A DNA stretch of 33,509 bases, from the NCBI GenBank assembly GCA_902462525.1, contig CABQCA010000006.1, positions 1-33,509 on the forward strand, given 5' to 3'. Made by a program: the position numbers and the translations under genes. Below the pieces are notes generated by a model, which made no database searches, had not been told where the DNA came from, and saw nothing but the letters and a program-made list of their open reading frames with translations. Shown here in pieces: positions 1 to 7,000 of the stretch. The DNA is from an uncultured Porphyromonadaceae bacterium (GTDB lineage Bacteria > Bacteroidota > Bacteroidia > Bacteroidales > Muribaculaceae). Position 1 is the first letter of the stretch, and the number at the start of each line of letters is the position of its first letter.

Positions 1-1
1 A

Positions 2-1099
2 TATATAGAATTTTATGAACGTTTGTTCGGAGTGCCTCAGGACGAGGCTGTGAAGCGATTCGCCTCCAAAGGTGTCAGCTCGTACACATTCGACGGCCTT
101 AAACCTGAAACTAATTATGTAGGCTATGCCGTGGCTGTGAATCGTCTGGGTTCTATATGTGCAGATGTGGTATCCGCCGGTTTTACAACAGAAGCGGAGC
201 AAAAGCCGGAAGATGAGATTAAAATCTCGGTATCCAGTCTCAGCGACCGTGAAATAACCGTTGATGTGGAAAGCGGTATCGCAGATCATTATGTGATAGG
301 CGTGGACAATTCGGTGCGCTGGGAAGGAATGACTGACGAGCAGATTCTTCAGCGTCTTATAGCCGGTTATCAGTGGCAGGCCAAAGGTGGTGAAGGCAAC
401 GGCTCGTACACATTCTACAGTCTGATGCCTCAGACAGGCTATTCAATTTTTGCGTTCGGCTATGTTGATGGCGTGGCCACAACAAGGCTTTATCGCCTCG
501 ATTTTACTACAAAGGATGCAGTCGGAGCCGATATATTATTCAAAATGGAATATGACCGGTATTTTGACGGAACTGAAATGGCTGCGACCTATGGCGAAGA
601 GAAATTCGGCGAGGCCCGGGGAAAAGCGGTGTTGCCTGTCCGTCTGGTAACTGAGGGCACTGACAACTGCGCCGAGATTTATTATCTTTTCTTTGAAGGA
701 GATTATTCCGACAGATCAACTTATCCCGACGATGTGTTCATGGATGACCTTATTGAATATGGCGACTGGCGCAGCAGTAACTGTTACTATCCGGAGTATG
801 ACAAGCCTTACACAATGATAGGATTCGGAGCTACCGATAATATGGCTATGGGCCCGCTGTCGCGTCAGGTAGTGACTTTGAGCCGTGCCGGAGCGTCTCC
901 TGTGTCGGAATATTCGGCTGCATCAGTGAAGAATATTTACAAAGGCAAGCAAAAACGCAATGCAGAACTGATGATATCCCTTAGCGGCAGATCGTCTCTT
1001 TCGGCTGATAGAGGTGTGAATAACTCCGAAGTAAAGCGTGTGATGCCCTACATAACCAACACAGACGTGCCTCGGATGCACCGCTTTGTAATTAAGTAA
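2..1099 (+). CDS. Surface protein with Fn3-like repeats (5' partial)
   Basis: The reading frame is open from base 2, so the gene starts outside the window and its signal peptide cannot be seen. The visible part (about 366 residues) has two similar blocks, each with an S-Y-T-F segment, a 'L-x-P-x-T-x-Y' turn and a closing 'F-T-T' strand (about bases 80-195 and 405-515). This is the usual look of fibronectin type III-like domains in Bacteroidetes cell-surface lipoproteins. The last 180 or so residues match no family I recognise, and the protein ends in VIK. A strong hairpin follows the stop, so this is probably the end of its transcript. A role in binding or surface attachment is inference from the domain type only. 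Confidence 0.7.
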   Translation, partial: YIEFYERLFGVPQDEAVKRFASKGVSSYTFDGLKPETNYVGYAVAVNRLGSICADVVSAGFTTEAEQKPEDEIKISVSSLSDREITVDVESGIADHYVIGVDNSVRWEGMTDEQILQRLIAGYQWQAKGGEGNGSYTFYSLMPQTGYSIFAFGYVDGVATTRLYRLDFTTKDAVGADILFKMEYDRYFDGTEMAATYGEEKFGEARGKAVLPVRLVTEGTDNCAEIYYLFFEGDYSDRSTYPDDVFMDDLIEYGDWRSSNCYYPEYDKPYTMIGFGATDNMAMGPLSRQVVTLSRAGASPVSEYSAASVKNIYKGKQKRNAELMISLSGRSSLSADRGVNNSEVKRVMPYITNTDVPRMHRFVIK

Positions 1100-1133
1100 A
1101 CTACCATCGATTTTAATATAATCGAAGCCTTTT

Positions 1134-1160
1134 GGAGCCGGTGATGAACCGGCTCCTTTC
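1134..1160 (+). terminator. Intrinsic terminator after the Fn3-like gene
   Basis: An 8-bp perfect stem, GGAGCCGG (1134-1141) with CCGGCTCC (1149-1156), has a 7-base loop and is followed by TTTCTCGTT. It lies 35 bases after the stop codon and separates this gene from the thiamine operon. Confidence 0.75.
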
Positions 1161-1180
1161 TCGTTATAGTCCGGTGTTTT

Positions 1181-1212
1181 GTCAGTCTGTAAGTCTGTCA
1201 GTCAATCTGCCT
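1181..1212. repeat. Period-8 array upstream of the thiamine promoter
   Basis: Four consecutive octamers, GTCAGTCT, GTAAGTCT, GTCAGTCA and ATCTGCCT, keep an 8-base phase. They resemble the GTCAGCCT octamers found before thiG, before thiH and at 16445-16562. The array ends eight bases before the -33 box of the thiamine promoter. Confidence 0.6.
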
Positions 1213-1219
1213 GAAATTT

Positions 1220-1250
1220 TTTGCTTTTTGGCGGAAAATGTGTAAATTTG
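1220..1250 (+). promoter_or_regulatory. Bacteroidetes-type promoter of the thiamine operon
   Basis: TTTG at 1220-1223, a 19-base spacer and TAAATTTG at 1243-1250 match the primary-sigma consensus of Bacteroidetes (TTTG, about 19 bases, TAnnTTTG). The expected start of transcription is close to 1257, directly at the 5' edge of the TPP riboswitch. Confidence 0.8.
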
Positions 1251-1258
1251 CGGTGTGA

Positions 1259-1334
1259 ACAAGAGGGGTGCCCGCAGCGGCTGAGATCATACCCTAAGAA
1301 CTTGAAGCGGTCAGTACCGCCGTAAGGAACTTGT
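1259..1334 (+). promoter_or_regulatory. TPP riboswitch (THI box)
   Basis: The segment carries the conserved THI-box signatures: GGGGTGCCC, then GGCTGAGATCATACCC (pyrimidine-sensing arm), then GAACTTGA, a hairpin GCGGTCAGTACCGC, and a closing GTAAGGAACTTGT. P1 pairs ACAAG (1259-1263) with CTTGT (1330-1334). The element begins at the predicted transcription start and precedes thiS by 50 bases. It should lower expression of the downstream operon when thiamine pyrophosphate is abundant. A second CTTGT (1358-1362) could compete for the 5' arm of P1. Confidence 0.93.
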
Positions 1335-1384
1335 CGACGACTGCGCCGGTCGCGCCCCTTGTATTAATTATTTGCGTGACTGAC

Positions 1385-1585
1385 ATGAAAATCTTCATTA
1401 ATCATCAGGAACATGAGGTGGCGGAAGGCGCCACACTCGCCGAGGTTCTCACTCAGCTTGGCCTCGACCGTCCCGGTATCGCCACGGCGATAGGCTCGAA
1501 AGTCGTTAAGAAAGACGAGAGGGCTGCCTGTGTCCTTACCGACGGTGCCGACATCATAATAATCAAGGCTGTCTGCGGAGGATGA
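1385..1585 (+). CDS. thiS: Sulfur carrier protein ThiS
   Basis: This is a 66-residue ubiquitin-like sulfur carrier ending in the diagnostic Gly-Gly. ThiF adenylates that C-terminus, it is converted to a thiocarboxylate, and it then donates sulfur to ThiG for the thiazole ring. The frame is open further upstream, but those codons lie inside the riboswitch. The ATG at 1385 gives the normal ThiS N-terminus (MKIFIN) and family length. It is the first gene after the TPP riboswitch, and its stop overlaps the thiE start by four bases (ATGA), which suggests coupled translation. Confidence 0.95.
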   Translation: MKIFINHQEHEVAEGATLAEVLTQLGLDRPGIATAIGSKVVKKDERAACVLTDGADIIIIKAVCGG

Positions 1586-2751
1586 ACCGTATTGTCATCA
1601 CCGGGCCGGCATTTGTCGCCGATGAGGCGCGGCGCATAGTCCGTTTCCTCGACGAGGGCGCTCTTTTTGTGCATATCCGCAAGCCGGAGGCCGACGAGAG
1701 TGCCGTGCGTGCTCTCGTCGAAGCAGTTCCGGCGCAGTACAGGCAGCGCCTCACCATTCATGATTTTCTGCATCTTGCCTGTGAGTACGGTCTCGGGGGT
1801 GTGCATCTCAACAGCCGCAACAGCACAGTACCCGCCGGTTTCCGCGGGCGCGTGAGCCGTTCGTGCCACACTGTCGGCGAACTGCGCGCCGACACCACCT
1901 CCGACTACATGTTTCTCAGCCCCGTCTTCGACAGTATAAGCAAGCCAGGTTACAAAGCCGCTTTCAGCTGCAGTGAACTCGGCGAGGCACTTGCCGACAG
2001 CAATCTTGCCGCACGGACCTATGCCCTCGGCGGCGTCGCACCGGCACGTTATGCCGAGGTGGAGCGCTTCGGTTTCGCCGGCGTCGCTTTGCTTGGCGCG
2101 GCGTGGAATCCGGTCGACCGCCACCGTTTCCGCCTCCAGTTAATCACCCCCGACGACATCGACACGGCGGCCGCCGCCGTAAGGGGTGCCCTCGAGGGTG
2201 GCTGCCGCTGGGTGCAGCTTCGTCATAAAGATGCCGCGACGGCACAAATCATTGAATCGGCAAGGAACGTGCGCGAGGTGTGTACCCGCTTCGGAGCCAC
2301 TTTTCTGCTCGACGACCGTGTGGACCTTGTTGCGGCAACAGGCGCCGACGGTGTGCATCTGGGCAAGAACGATATGCCGGTGCGCCAGGCACGGCGTATT
2401 CTCGGACCCGGATATATCATAGGCGCAACAGCCAACACTTTCGCCGACATAGAGTGTGCCGCGGAAGCCGGCGCCGATTATATCGGCCTGGGCCCGCTGC
2501 GCTTCACCACTACAAAGAAAAATCTCAGTCCCGTGCTCGGCTACGGCGGTTATGCCGCCATAACCGCCGAGTGCCGCCGGCGCGGAATCGACCTGCCGAT
2601 AGTGGCTATCGGCGGTATAACCACAGCCGACATCGCTCCGCTTGCCGGGGCCGGCGTGCAGGGCGTGGCAGTGTCCGGCTCGATAGCCCGGGCACAATCG
2701 CCGGCCAAAGCCTCCGAAGAATTTTTAACAGAACTTTTAAAAGAAAGATAG
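1582..2751 (+). CDS. thiE: Fused TenI-like / thiamine phosphate synthase (ThiE)
   Basis: The 389-residue protein is about twice the normal ThiE length because it holds two TIM-barrel domains of the ThiE/TenI superfamily. Residues 1-178 are TenI-like (HIRKP near 31, VHLNSRN near 74, a phosphate loop LSPVFDSISK near 112, ALGGV near 148). Residues 184-389 are a canonical ThiE (QLRHK 212-216, DDR near 244, VHLGKNDMP near 258, GPLRFTTTKK 304-313, AIGG near 342). ThiE joins HMP pyrophosphate and thiazole phosphate to give thiamine phosphate. TenI in Bacillus is a thiazole tautomerase. In Bacteroides the two are usually separate genes at opposite ends of the operon, so the fusion may channel the thiazole product (inference). 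The start overlaps thiS. Confidence 0.92.
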   Translation: MNRIVITGPAFVADEARRIVRFLDEGALFVHIRKPEADESAVRALVEAVPAQYRQRLTIHDFLHLACEYGLGGVHLNSRNSTVPAGFRGRVSRSCHTVGELRADTTSDYMFLSPVFDSISKPGYKAAFSCSELGEALADSNLAARTYALGGVAPARYAEVERFGFAGVALLGAAWNPVDRHRFRLQLITPDDIDTAAAAVRGALEGGCRWVQLRHKDAATAQIIESARNVREVCTRFGATFLLDDRVDLVAATGADGVHLGKNDMPVRQARRILGPGYIIGATANTFADIECAAEAGADYIGLGPLRFTTTKKNLSPVLGYGGYAAITAECRRRGIDLPIVAIGGITTADIAPLAGAGVQGVAVSGSIARAQSPAKASEEFLTELLKER

Positions 2752-2765
2752 TTTATAAAGTATAG

Positions 2766-2877
2766 AAAGTGTAAATAGTTAAGATAACAGTTTTTAGGGG
2801 CGAGGCCCGTCAGCCTGTCAGCTTGTCAGCCCGTCAGCCTAAAAACTCCTAATCTCCTAACCACCTAATCTCCTAAA
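2766..2877. repeat. Composite period-8 element before thiG
   Basis: A shared leader (AAAGTGTAAATAGTTAAGAT, then TAGGGGCGAGGCCC) is followed by four GTCAGCCT-type octamers (2809-2840), A5, and four CTCCTAAT-type octamers (2846-2877) that end three bases before the thiG ATG. A close copy precedes thiH. No Shine-Dalgarno sequence is present between the array and the start codon. Confidence 0.8.
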
Positions 2878-2879
2878 AT

Positions 2880-3647
2880 ATGAGCAAACTTGAATTAGGC
2901 GGACGTACATTTGGTTCGCGCCTTTTTGTGGGTACGGGCAAATTCCAGTCCAACGCTCTGATGGAAGCTGCCATCAAGGCTTCCGGCACCGAAATGGTGA
3001 CCCTTGCCATGAAGCGTATCGACATGACCAATCCTGAAGACGATATGCTTCGCCATGTAATGCACGAAGGCATACAGCTGCTGCCCAATACCTCGGGCGT
3101 GCGCAATGCCCCGGAGGCGGTTCTCGCGGCAAATCTTGCCCGTGAGGCTTTCGGCACAAACTTTATAAAACTCGAAATACACCCCGATCCCAAGTATCTG
3201 TTCCCCGATCCGGTAGAGACCCTCAAAGCCACCGAGGAACTGGTAAAACAGGGATTTATCGTGCTGCCGTATATCCAGGCCGACCCTGTGCTCTGCAAGC
3301 GCCTCGAAGGTGTTGGCGCCGCCGTCGTGATGCCTCTCGCCGCTCCTATCGGCACGAACAAGGGCCTTGTGACACGTGAACTCCTGTCGATAATCATCGA
3401 GGAATCGACTGTGCCGGTGGTAGTGGATGCCGGTCTGGGTGCCCCCTCTCATGCAGCCGAGGCAATGGAGATGGGTGCCGATGCCGTGCTTGTCAACACC
3501 GCCATCGCTGTCGCCGGCGACCCCGTGGCGATGGCCGACGCTTTCCGCATGGCTGTCATCGCCGGCCGTCAGGCCTACGAAGCCGGTCTGGGCGGTGTGA
3601 GCCGCTGCGCCCAGGCAAGCAGCCCTCTGACCTCGTTCCTTGACTGA
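2880..3647 (+). CDS. thiG: Thiazole synthase ThiG
   Basis: This 255-residue TIM-barrel enzyme condenses 1-deoxy-xylulose 5-phosphate, dehydroglycine (from ThiH) and sulfur from ThiS-thiocarboxylate into thiazole phosphate. The Schiff-base lysine is K97 in the segment FIKLEI. Other family marks are GTGKF near residue 18, NTSG near 70, MPLAAPIGTNKG in the middle, and VVDAGLGAPSHAAEAMEMGADAV written here as a phosphate-binding loop near 190. Length is normal. It follows thiE after a 128-base gap filled by the period-8 element, and the spacing suggests it is still within the riboswitch-controlled operon. Confidence 0.96.
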   Translation: MSKLELGGRTFGSRLFVGTGKFQSNALMEAAIKASGTEMVTLAMKRIDMTNPEDDMLRHVMHEGIQLLPNTSGVRNAPEAVLAANLAREAFGTNFIKLEIHPDPKYLFPDPVETLKATEELVKQGFIVLPYIQADPVLCKRLEGVGAAVVMPLAAPIGTNKGLVTRELLSIIIEESTVPVVVDAGLGAPSHAAEAMEMGADAVLVNTAIAVAGDPVAMADAFRMAVIAGRQAYEAGLGGVSRCAQASSPLTSFLD

Positions 3648-3675
3648 GGGCACAGGGTAGTTGAAAAAGTCGAAA

Positions 3676-3787
3676 AAAGTGTAAAAAGTTAAGATAATAG
3701 TTATAGGGGCGAGGCCCGTCAGCCTGTCAGCCCGTCAGCCTAAAAAACTCCTGACTTTTTGATCTCCTCCTCTCCTAATTTCCTAAA
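3676..3787. repeat. Second composite period-8 element before thiH
   Basis: This near-copy of the element before thiG has the same leader (AAAGTGTAAAAAGTTAAGAT, TAGGGGCGAGGCCC) and three GTCAGCCT-type octamers (3718-3741). A6 and five pyrimidine-rich octamers follow (CTCCTGAC, TTTTTGAT, CTCCTCCT, CTCCTAAT, TTCCTAAA), running into the thiH ATG at 3787. It occupies the slot where Bacteroides operons usually carry thiC. Confidence 0.8.
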
Positions 3788-4899
3788 TGATGTTTTCAGA
3801 AGAATTAAAAAAATACGACTGGGGCGAAACCACAGCCGCTATCGAGGCCAAGACAGCCTACGATGTGGAGCGTGCCCTGCGCAGGGAGCACCCCGGAATC
3901 GACGACTTCATGGCTCTCATTTCGCCGGCTGCCGCGCCTTACCTCGAGCAGATGGCCGCCCGAAGCCGCGCTATCACGCAGAAACGTTTCGGCAAGGTGA
4001 TTTCGCTCTATATCCCGCTCTATATCACCAATTCATGCTCCAATGCATGTGTCTATTGCGGATTCAACCGCAACAACAAGTTCAGGCGGGTAATCCTGAA
4101 GCCCGAGGAAATAGAAGACGAGTGCAAGGCCATACGCCGCCTCGGGCCCTTCGAGAATCTGCTGATAGTCACCGGCGAGAACCCGGTTGCCGCCGGTACC
4201 GACTATCTTGAGAAAGCCCTGCGGGTATGCCGTCCATATTTCAACAATCTTTCTATCGAGGTGATGCCGCTCTCGGCCGAGGACTATGAACGCCTCACTC
4301 ACTCCGGTCTCAACGGCGTGACATGCTTTCAGGAAACCTATCACCGCGAGCGCTACAAAGTCTACCACCCCGTGGGCAAAAAATCGGACTTCGAATGGCG
4401 TGTCAACGGTTTCGACCGTATGGGTCAGGCCGGCGTGCACAAAATAGGCATGGGCGTGCTGATAGGCCTTGAGGACTGGCGCACCGACATCACCATGATG
4501 GCCCGCCATCTGCTCTATCTGCGCAAGCACTACTGGCAGACGAAATACAGCGTCAACTTCCCCCGTATGCGCCCGTCGGAGAGCGGCTTCCAGCCCAATG
4601 TGGTGATGAGCGACCGCGAGCTGGCACAGGTCACTTTCGCTTTCCGCATTTTCGATAACGATGTCGACATTTCGGTGTCGACGCGTGAGCGCCCTGTTTT
4701 CCGCAATAACATAGCCACCCTCGGCGCCACCTCGATGAGCGCCGGCTCGAAAACCGAGCCTGGCGGCTACTTCACTTATCCCCAGGCTCTCGAGCAGTTC
4801 GAGGTCAGCGACGGCCGCACGCCGACCGAGGTGGTCGCTGCTATCCGTGCCGCCGGTTACGAGGCCGTGTGGAAGGACTGGGATAAAATCTTCGACTGA
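3787..4899 (+). CDS. thiH: 2-iminoacetate synthase ThiH
   Basis: This 370-residue radical-SAM enzyme cleaves tyrosine to give dehydroglycine (2-iminoacetate) and p-cresol for thiazole synthesis, the oxygen-sensitive alternative to ThiO. The iron-sulfur CxxxCxxC motif is C84, C88 and C91. The family segments NNLSIEVMPL and CFQETYH follow, and the C-terminal half has the FPRMRPSE segment. Length matches the family. Two adjacent ATG codons (3787, 3790) are both possible starts. Its stop overlaps the thiF start. Its presence fits an anaerobic or microaerophilic host. Confidence 0.95.
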   Translation: MMFSEELKKYDWGETTAAIEAKTAYDVERALRREHPGIDDFMALISPAAAPYLEQMAARSRAITQKRFGKVISLYIPLYITNSCSNACVYCGFNRNNKFRRVILKPEEIEDECKAIRRLGPFENLLIVTGENPVAAGTDYLEKALRVCRPYFNNLSIEVMPLSAEDYERLTHSGLNGVTCFQETYHRERYKVYHPVGKKSDFEWRVNGFDRMGQAGVHKIGMGVLIGLEDWRTDITMMARHLLYLRKHYWQTKYSVNFPRMRPSESGFQPNVVMSDRELAQVTFAFRIFDNDVDISVSTRERPVFRNNIATLGATSMSAGSKTEPGGYFTYPQALEQFEVSDGRTPTEVVAAIRAAGYEAVWKDWDKIFD

Positions 4900-5600
4900 T
4901 GGCAGACGACAGATATTCACGCCAGACGATGCTCGACGGTTTCGGCGGGGAAGGGCAGCGACGCCTTGCCGCGGCCCGTGTGCTCATCGTGGGTGTCGGA
5001 GGCCTCGGCTCTGCGGTCGCCCCTTATCTCGCCGGTGCCGGCGTGGGCACGATAGGACTCTGCGACTCCGACACGGTGAGCGTCAGCAACCTCCAGCGGC
5101 AGATTCTCTACGCCGAGGAAGAGGTGGGGCAGCCTAAAACGGCTATGGCCGCGCGACGGCTGTCGGCTCTCAACTCCGGTCTGACCTTCATACAGCACCC
5201 CGGGGGGCTGACCGCCGCAAATGCGCGGCAGCTCATCGGCAGCTACGACATTGTGGCCGACTGTACCGACAATTTCGCCACTCGCTATATCATCGACGAT
5301 GCCTGTGCTGACGCCGGTAAGCCGTGGGTCCACGGCTCGCTGGGCGAATTCGCGGGTCGTGTGGCGCTTTTCAACGGCGAGGCCGGTGTCCGCTATGCCG
5401 ATCTCTGCCCCGACCGCGACGATATGTGCGCGATGCCCAGAAGCACACTCGGTGTGCTGGGGGCTGTCGCCGGTGTCGTCGGCTCGCTTCAGGCCGCCGA
5501 GATTGTCAAATACATCACAGGAATAGGCCCCTCTCTCGACGGCCGGCTTCTGACAATAGATGTCAGAACCTACGAATCCCATGTGATTGAGCTGGCATGA
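4899..5600 (+). CDS. thiF: ThiF/MoeB/HesA-family adenylyltransferase
   Basis: This is a 233-residue E1-like enzyme expected to adenylate the C-terminal glycine of ThiS. The nucleotide-binding loop GVGGLGS is at about residues 32-38, with R-Q-I-L near 67-70 and the D-C-T-D-N motif near 122-126. The protein is shorter than E. coli ThiF. It ends at ...VIELA without the C-terminal CxxC zinc pair, and the residues before the TLGVLGAVAGV segment include no counterpart of the E. coli catalytic Cys184. I believe Bacteroides thi-operon proteins look similar, so this is probably a clade variant. The start overlaps the thiH stop (TGATG). Confidence 0.88.
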   Translation: MADDRYSRQTMLDGFGGEGQRRLAAARVLIVGVGGLGSAVAPYLAGAGVGTIGLCDSDTVSVSNLQRQILYAEEEVGQPKTAMAARRLSALNSGLTFIQHPGGLTAANARQLIGSYDIVADCTDNFATRYIIDDACADAGKPWVHGSLGEFAGRVALFNGEAGVRYADLCPDRDDMCAMPRSTLGVLGAVAGVVGSLQAAEIVKYITGIGPSLDGRLLTIDVRTYESHVIELA

Positions 5601-5651
5601 GGCATGTAAATAAGCAAAATAAATACTTTATAAACTCTTTAAACTCAAAAT

Positions 5652-6353
5652 ATGGGCAAAGGATTTGATGAATATGCCGAGAAATACGATGCATGGTTTC
5701 TCGCAAATCCAAATGTTCTCTACAACGAAGCCGCTCTCGTGGCTTCGGTGCTCGGCAATGCCGGGCGCATTCTCTCAGTAGGCTGCGGAAGCGGTCTGTT
5801 CGAAAAAATTCTCGCCGACGACTACGGCATTAAGATTGCAGCCGGCATCGAGCCGTCGCACGGCATGGCTGAGATAGCAAGAAAACGCGGTGTCAATGTT
5901 ATAGCCGAGACAACAGCCGAAGAAGCCGATTTCGGCGACGGCGACTACGACACCATTCTTTTCAACGGCACTCCCAGCTACATCAGCGACCTCCGGGGCG
6001 TTCTCGCCAAGGCATACCGTGCTCTGAAAAAGGGCGGCCGAGTGGTGCTCATCGACGTGCCCAAGGAGAGCGGCTACGGCACGCTCTACAATCTCGCTCT
6101 CGCCCTTGGCACATGGGACCACGAACTGCTGCGCGGTGTGGCGCCGGCCGATCCCTATCCTATCGAGCTGGTAAAGCAGGCCAACTGGCGTACGACAGCC
6201 GAGAAAACCGAGCTGCTCACCGAAGCCGGATTCGGCGATCTGAGCTATGCCCAGACTCTTGTCAATCACCCGCTTTATTCCGACAACCGCCGCGAGGAGC
6301 CCGTCGAAGGCTGCGACCGCGGCGACTATGTGGCCGTAACAGCATGGAAATAG
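5652..6353 (+). CDS. Class I SAM-dependent methyltransferase in the thiamine operon
   Basis: This 233-residue protein has the Rossmann methyltransferase order. Motif I is SVGCGSG at about residues 42-48, an acidic residue in GIEPSHGM ends strand 2, then come FGDGDYDTILFNGTPSY (motif II region) and LKKGGRVVLIDVPKESG (motif III). It lies 51 bases after thiF, and its end overlaps the tenA start by ten bases, so it is translated within the operon. No standard thiamine pathway step needs this enzyme. It might act on a pyrimidine or thiazole precursor, on a damaged cofactor, or on something unrelated. The substrate cannot be read from the sequence. Confidence 0.85.
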   Translation: MGKGFDEYAEKYDAWFLANPNVLYNEAALVASVLGNAGRILSVGCGSGLFEKILADDYGIKIAAGIEPSHGMAEIARKRGVNVIAETTAEEADFGDGDYDTILFNGTPSYISDLRGVLAKAYRALKKGGRVVLIDVPKESGYGTLYNLALALGTWDHELLRGVAPADPYPIELVKQANWRTTAEKTELLTEAGFGDLSYAQTLVNHPLYSDNRREEPVEGCDRGDYVAVTAWK

Positions 6354-7000
6354 ACCGCAAATGGAGCGACGTGGCCTGGGAGGCCGCGCTGCCCGTATAC
6401 GAAAAAATAACGCAGCATCCTTTTGTCACCGGACTCGCCGACGGCACTCTGCCGATGGAGAAATTCATCTTCTACCTCGAACAGGATTCGCTGTATATTC
6501 AGAACTACTGCCGTGTGCTCTCGTCGATAGCCGCCCGAGTTGCCGACCCTGCGCTTACCGAGACATTCCTGGCATTTGCCGCCGACGGTGTCGCCGTCGA
6601 AAAGGCCATGCACGAAGTTTATCTCAAGGAGTACGGCGGCCGCCGTGCCGAGCCGACGCCTTCGTGTCTGCTCTATATGTCGCTCCTGTCGGCCCAGGCT
6701 ACGGCTCCCGTCGAGGTTGAGGCCGCCGCTGTGCTACCGTGCTTCTGGGTCTACTATGAGGTCGGAAAGGCCATTGCAGCCAAAGCAAAGCAGCCCAATC
6801 CGTTTCAGTCGTGGATCGACACTTATTCCTATCCCGGATTCGAGGAATCGAATCAGCGTGCCATCGACGCCTGCGACTTCCTGGCCGGTAAGGCGTCGCC
6901 CGACATTCGTCGCCGTATGACCGAAATCTTCGTCATGGCAACAAAGATGGAATGGCTATTCTGGGACAGCGCCTACAGACTCGAAAAATGGAAAATATGA
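6344..7000 (+). CDS. tenA: Aminopyrimidine aminohydrolase / thiaminase II TenA
   Basis: This all-helical protein of 218 residues belongs to the TenA family, which hydrolyses aminopyrimidines from degraded thiamine to the HMP moiety for re-use. The expected active residues are visible: D48 in EQDSLY, the tyrosine-rich segment near 51-55, nucleophile C133 in VLPCFWVYYE, and E203 in KMEWLFWD. The frame extends upstream into the methyltransferase, but the ATG at 6344 gives the normal N-terminus and length. It overlaps the methyltransferase at its start and thiD at its end, and salvage fits the missing thiC. Confidence 0.93.
   Translation: MEIDRKWSDVAWEAALPVYEKITQHPFVTGLADGTLPMEKFIFYLEQDSLYIQNYCRVLSSIAARVADPALTETFLAFAADGVAVEKAMHEVYLKEYGGRRAEPTPSCLLYMSLLSAQATAPVEVEAAAVLPCFWVYYEVGKAIAAKAKQPNPFQSWIDTYSYPGFEESNQRAIDACDFLAGKASPDIRRRMTEIFVMATKMEWLFWDSAYRLEKWKI

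Noticed and set aside
1331..1384. Upstream TTG start for thiS
   Set aside because: It lies inside the riboswitch P1 arm and would add residues unlike any ThiS. The ATG at 1385 gives the normal protein.
2809..2877. Octamer arrays as a possible CRISPR
   Set aside because: The units are only 8 bases with no unique spacers, and no cas genes are present.
2895..3653. Long minus-strand frames opposite thiG
   Set aside because: They lie entirely within a convincing ThiG gene and show no family features.
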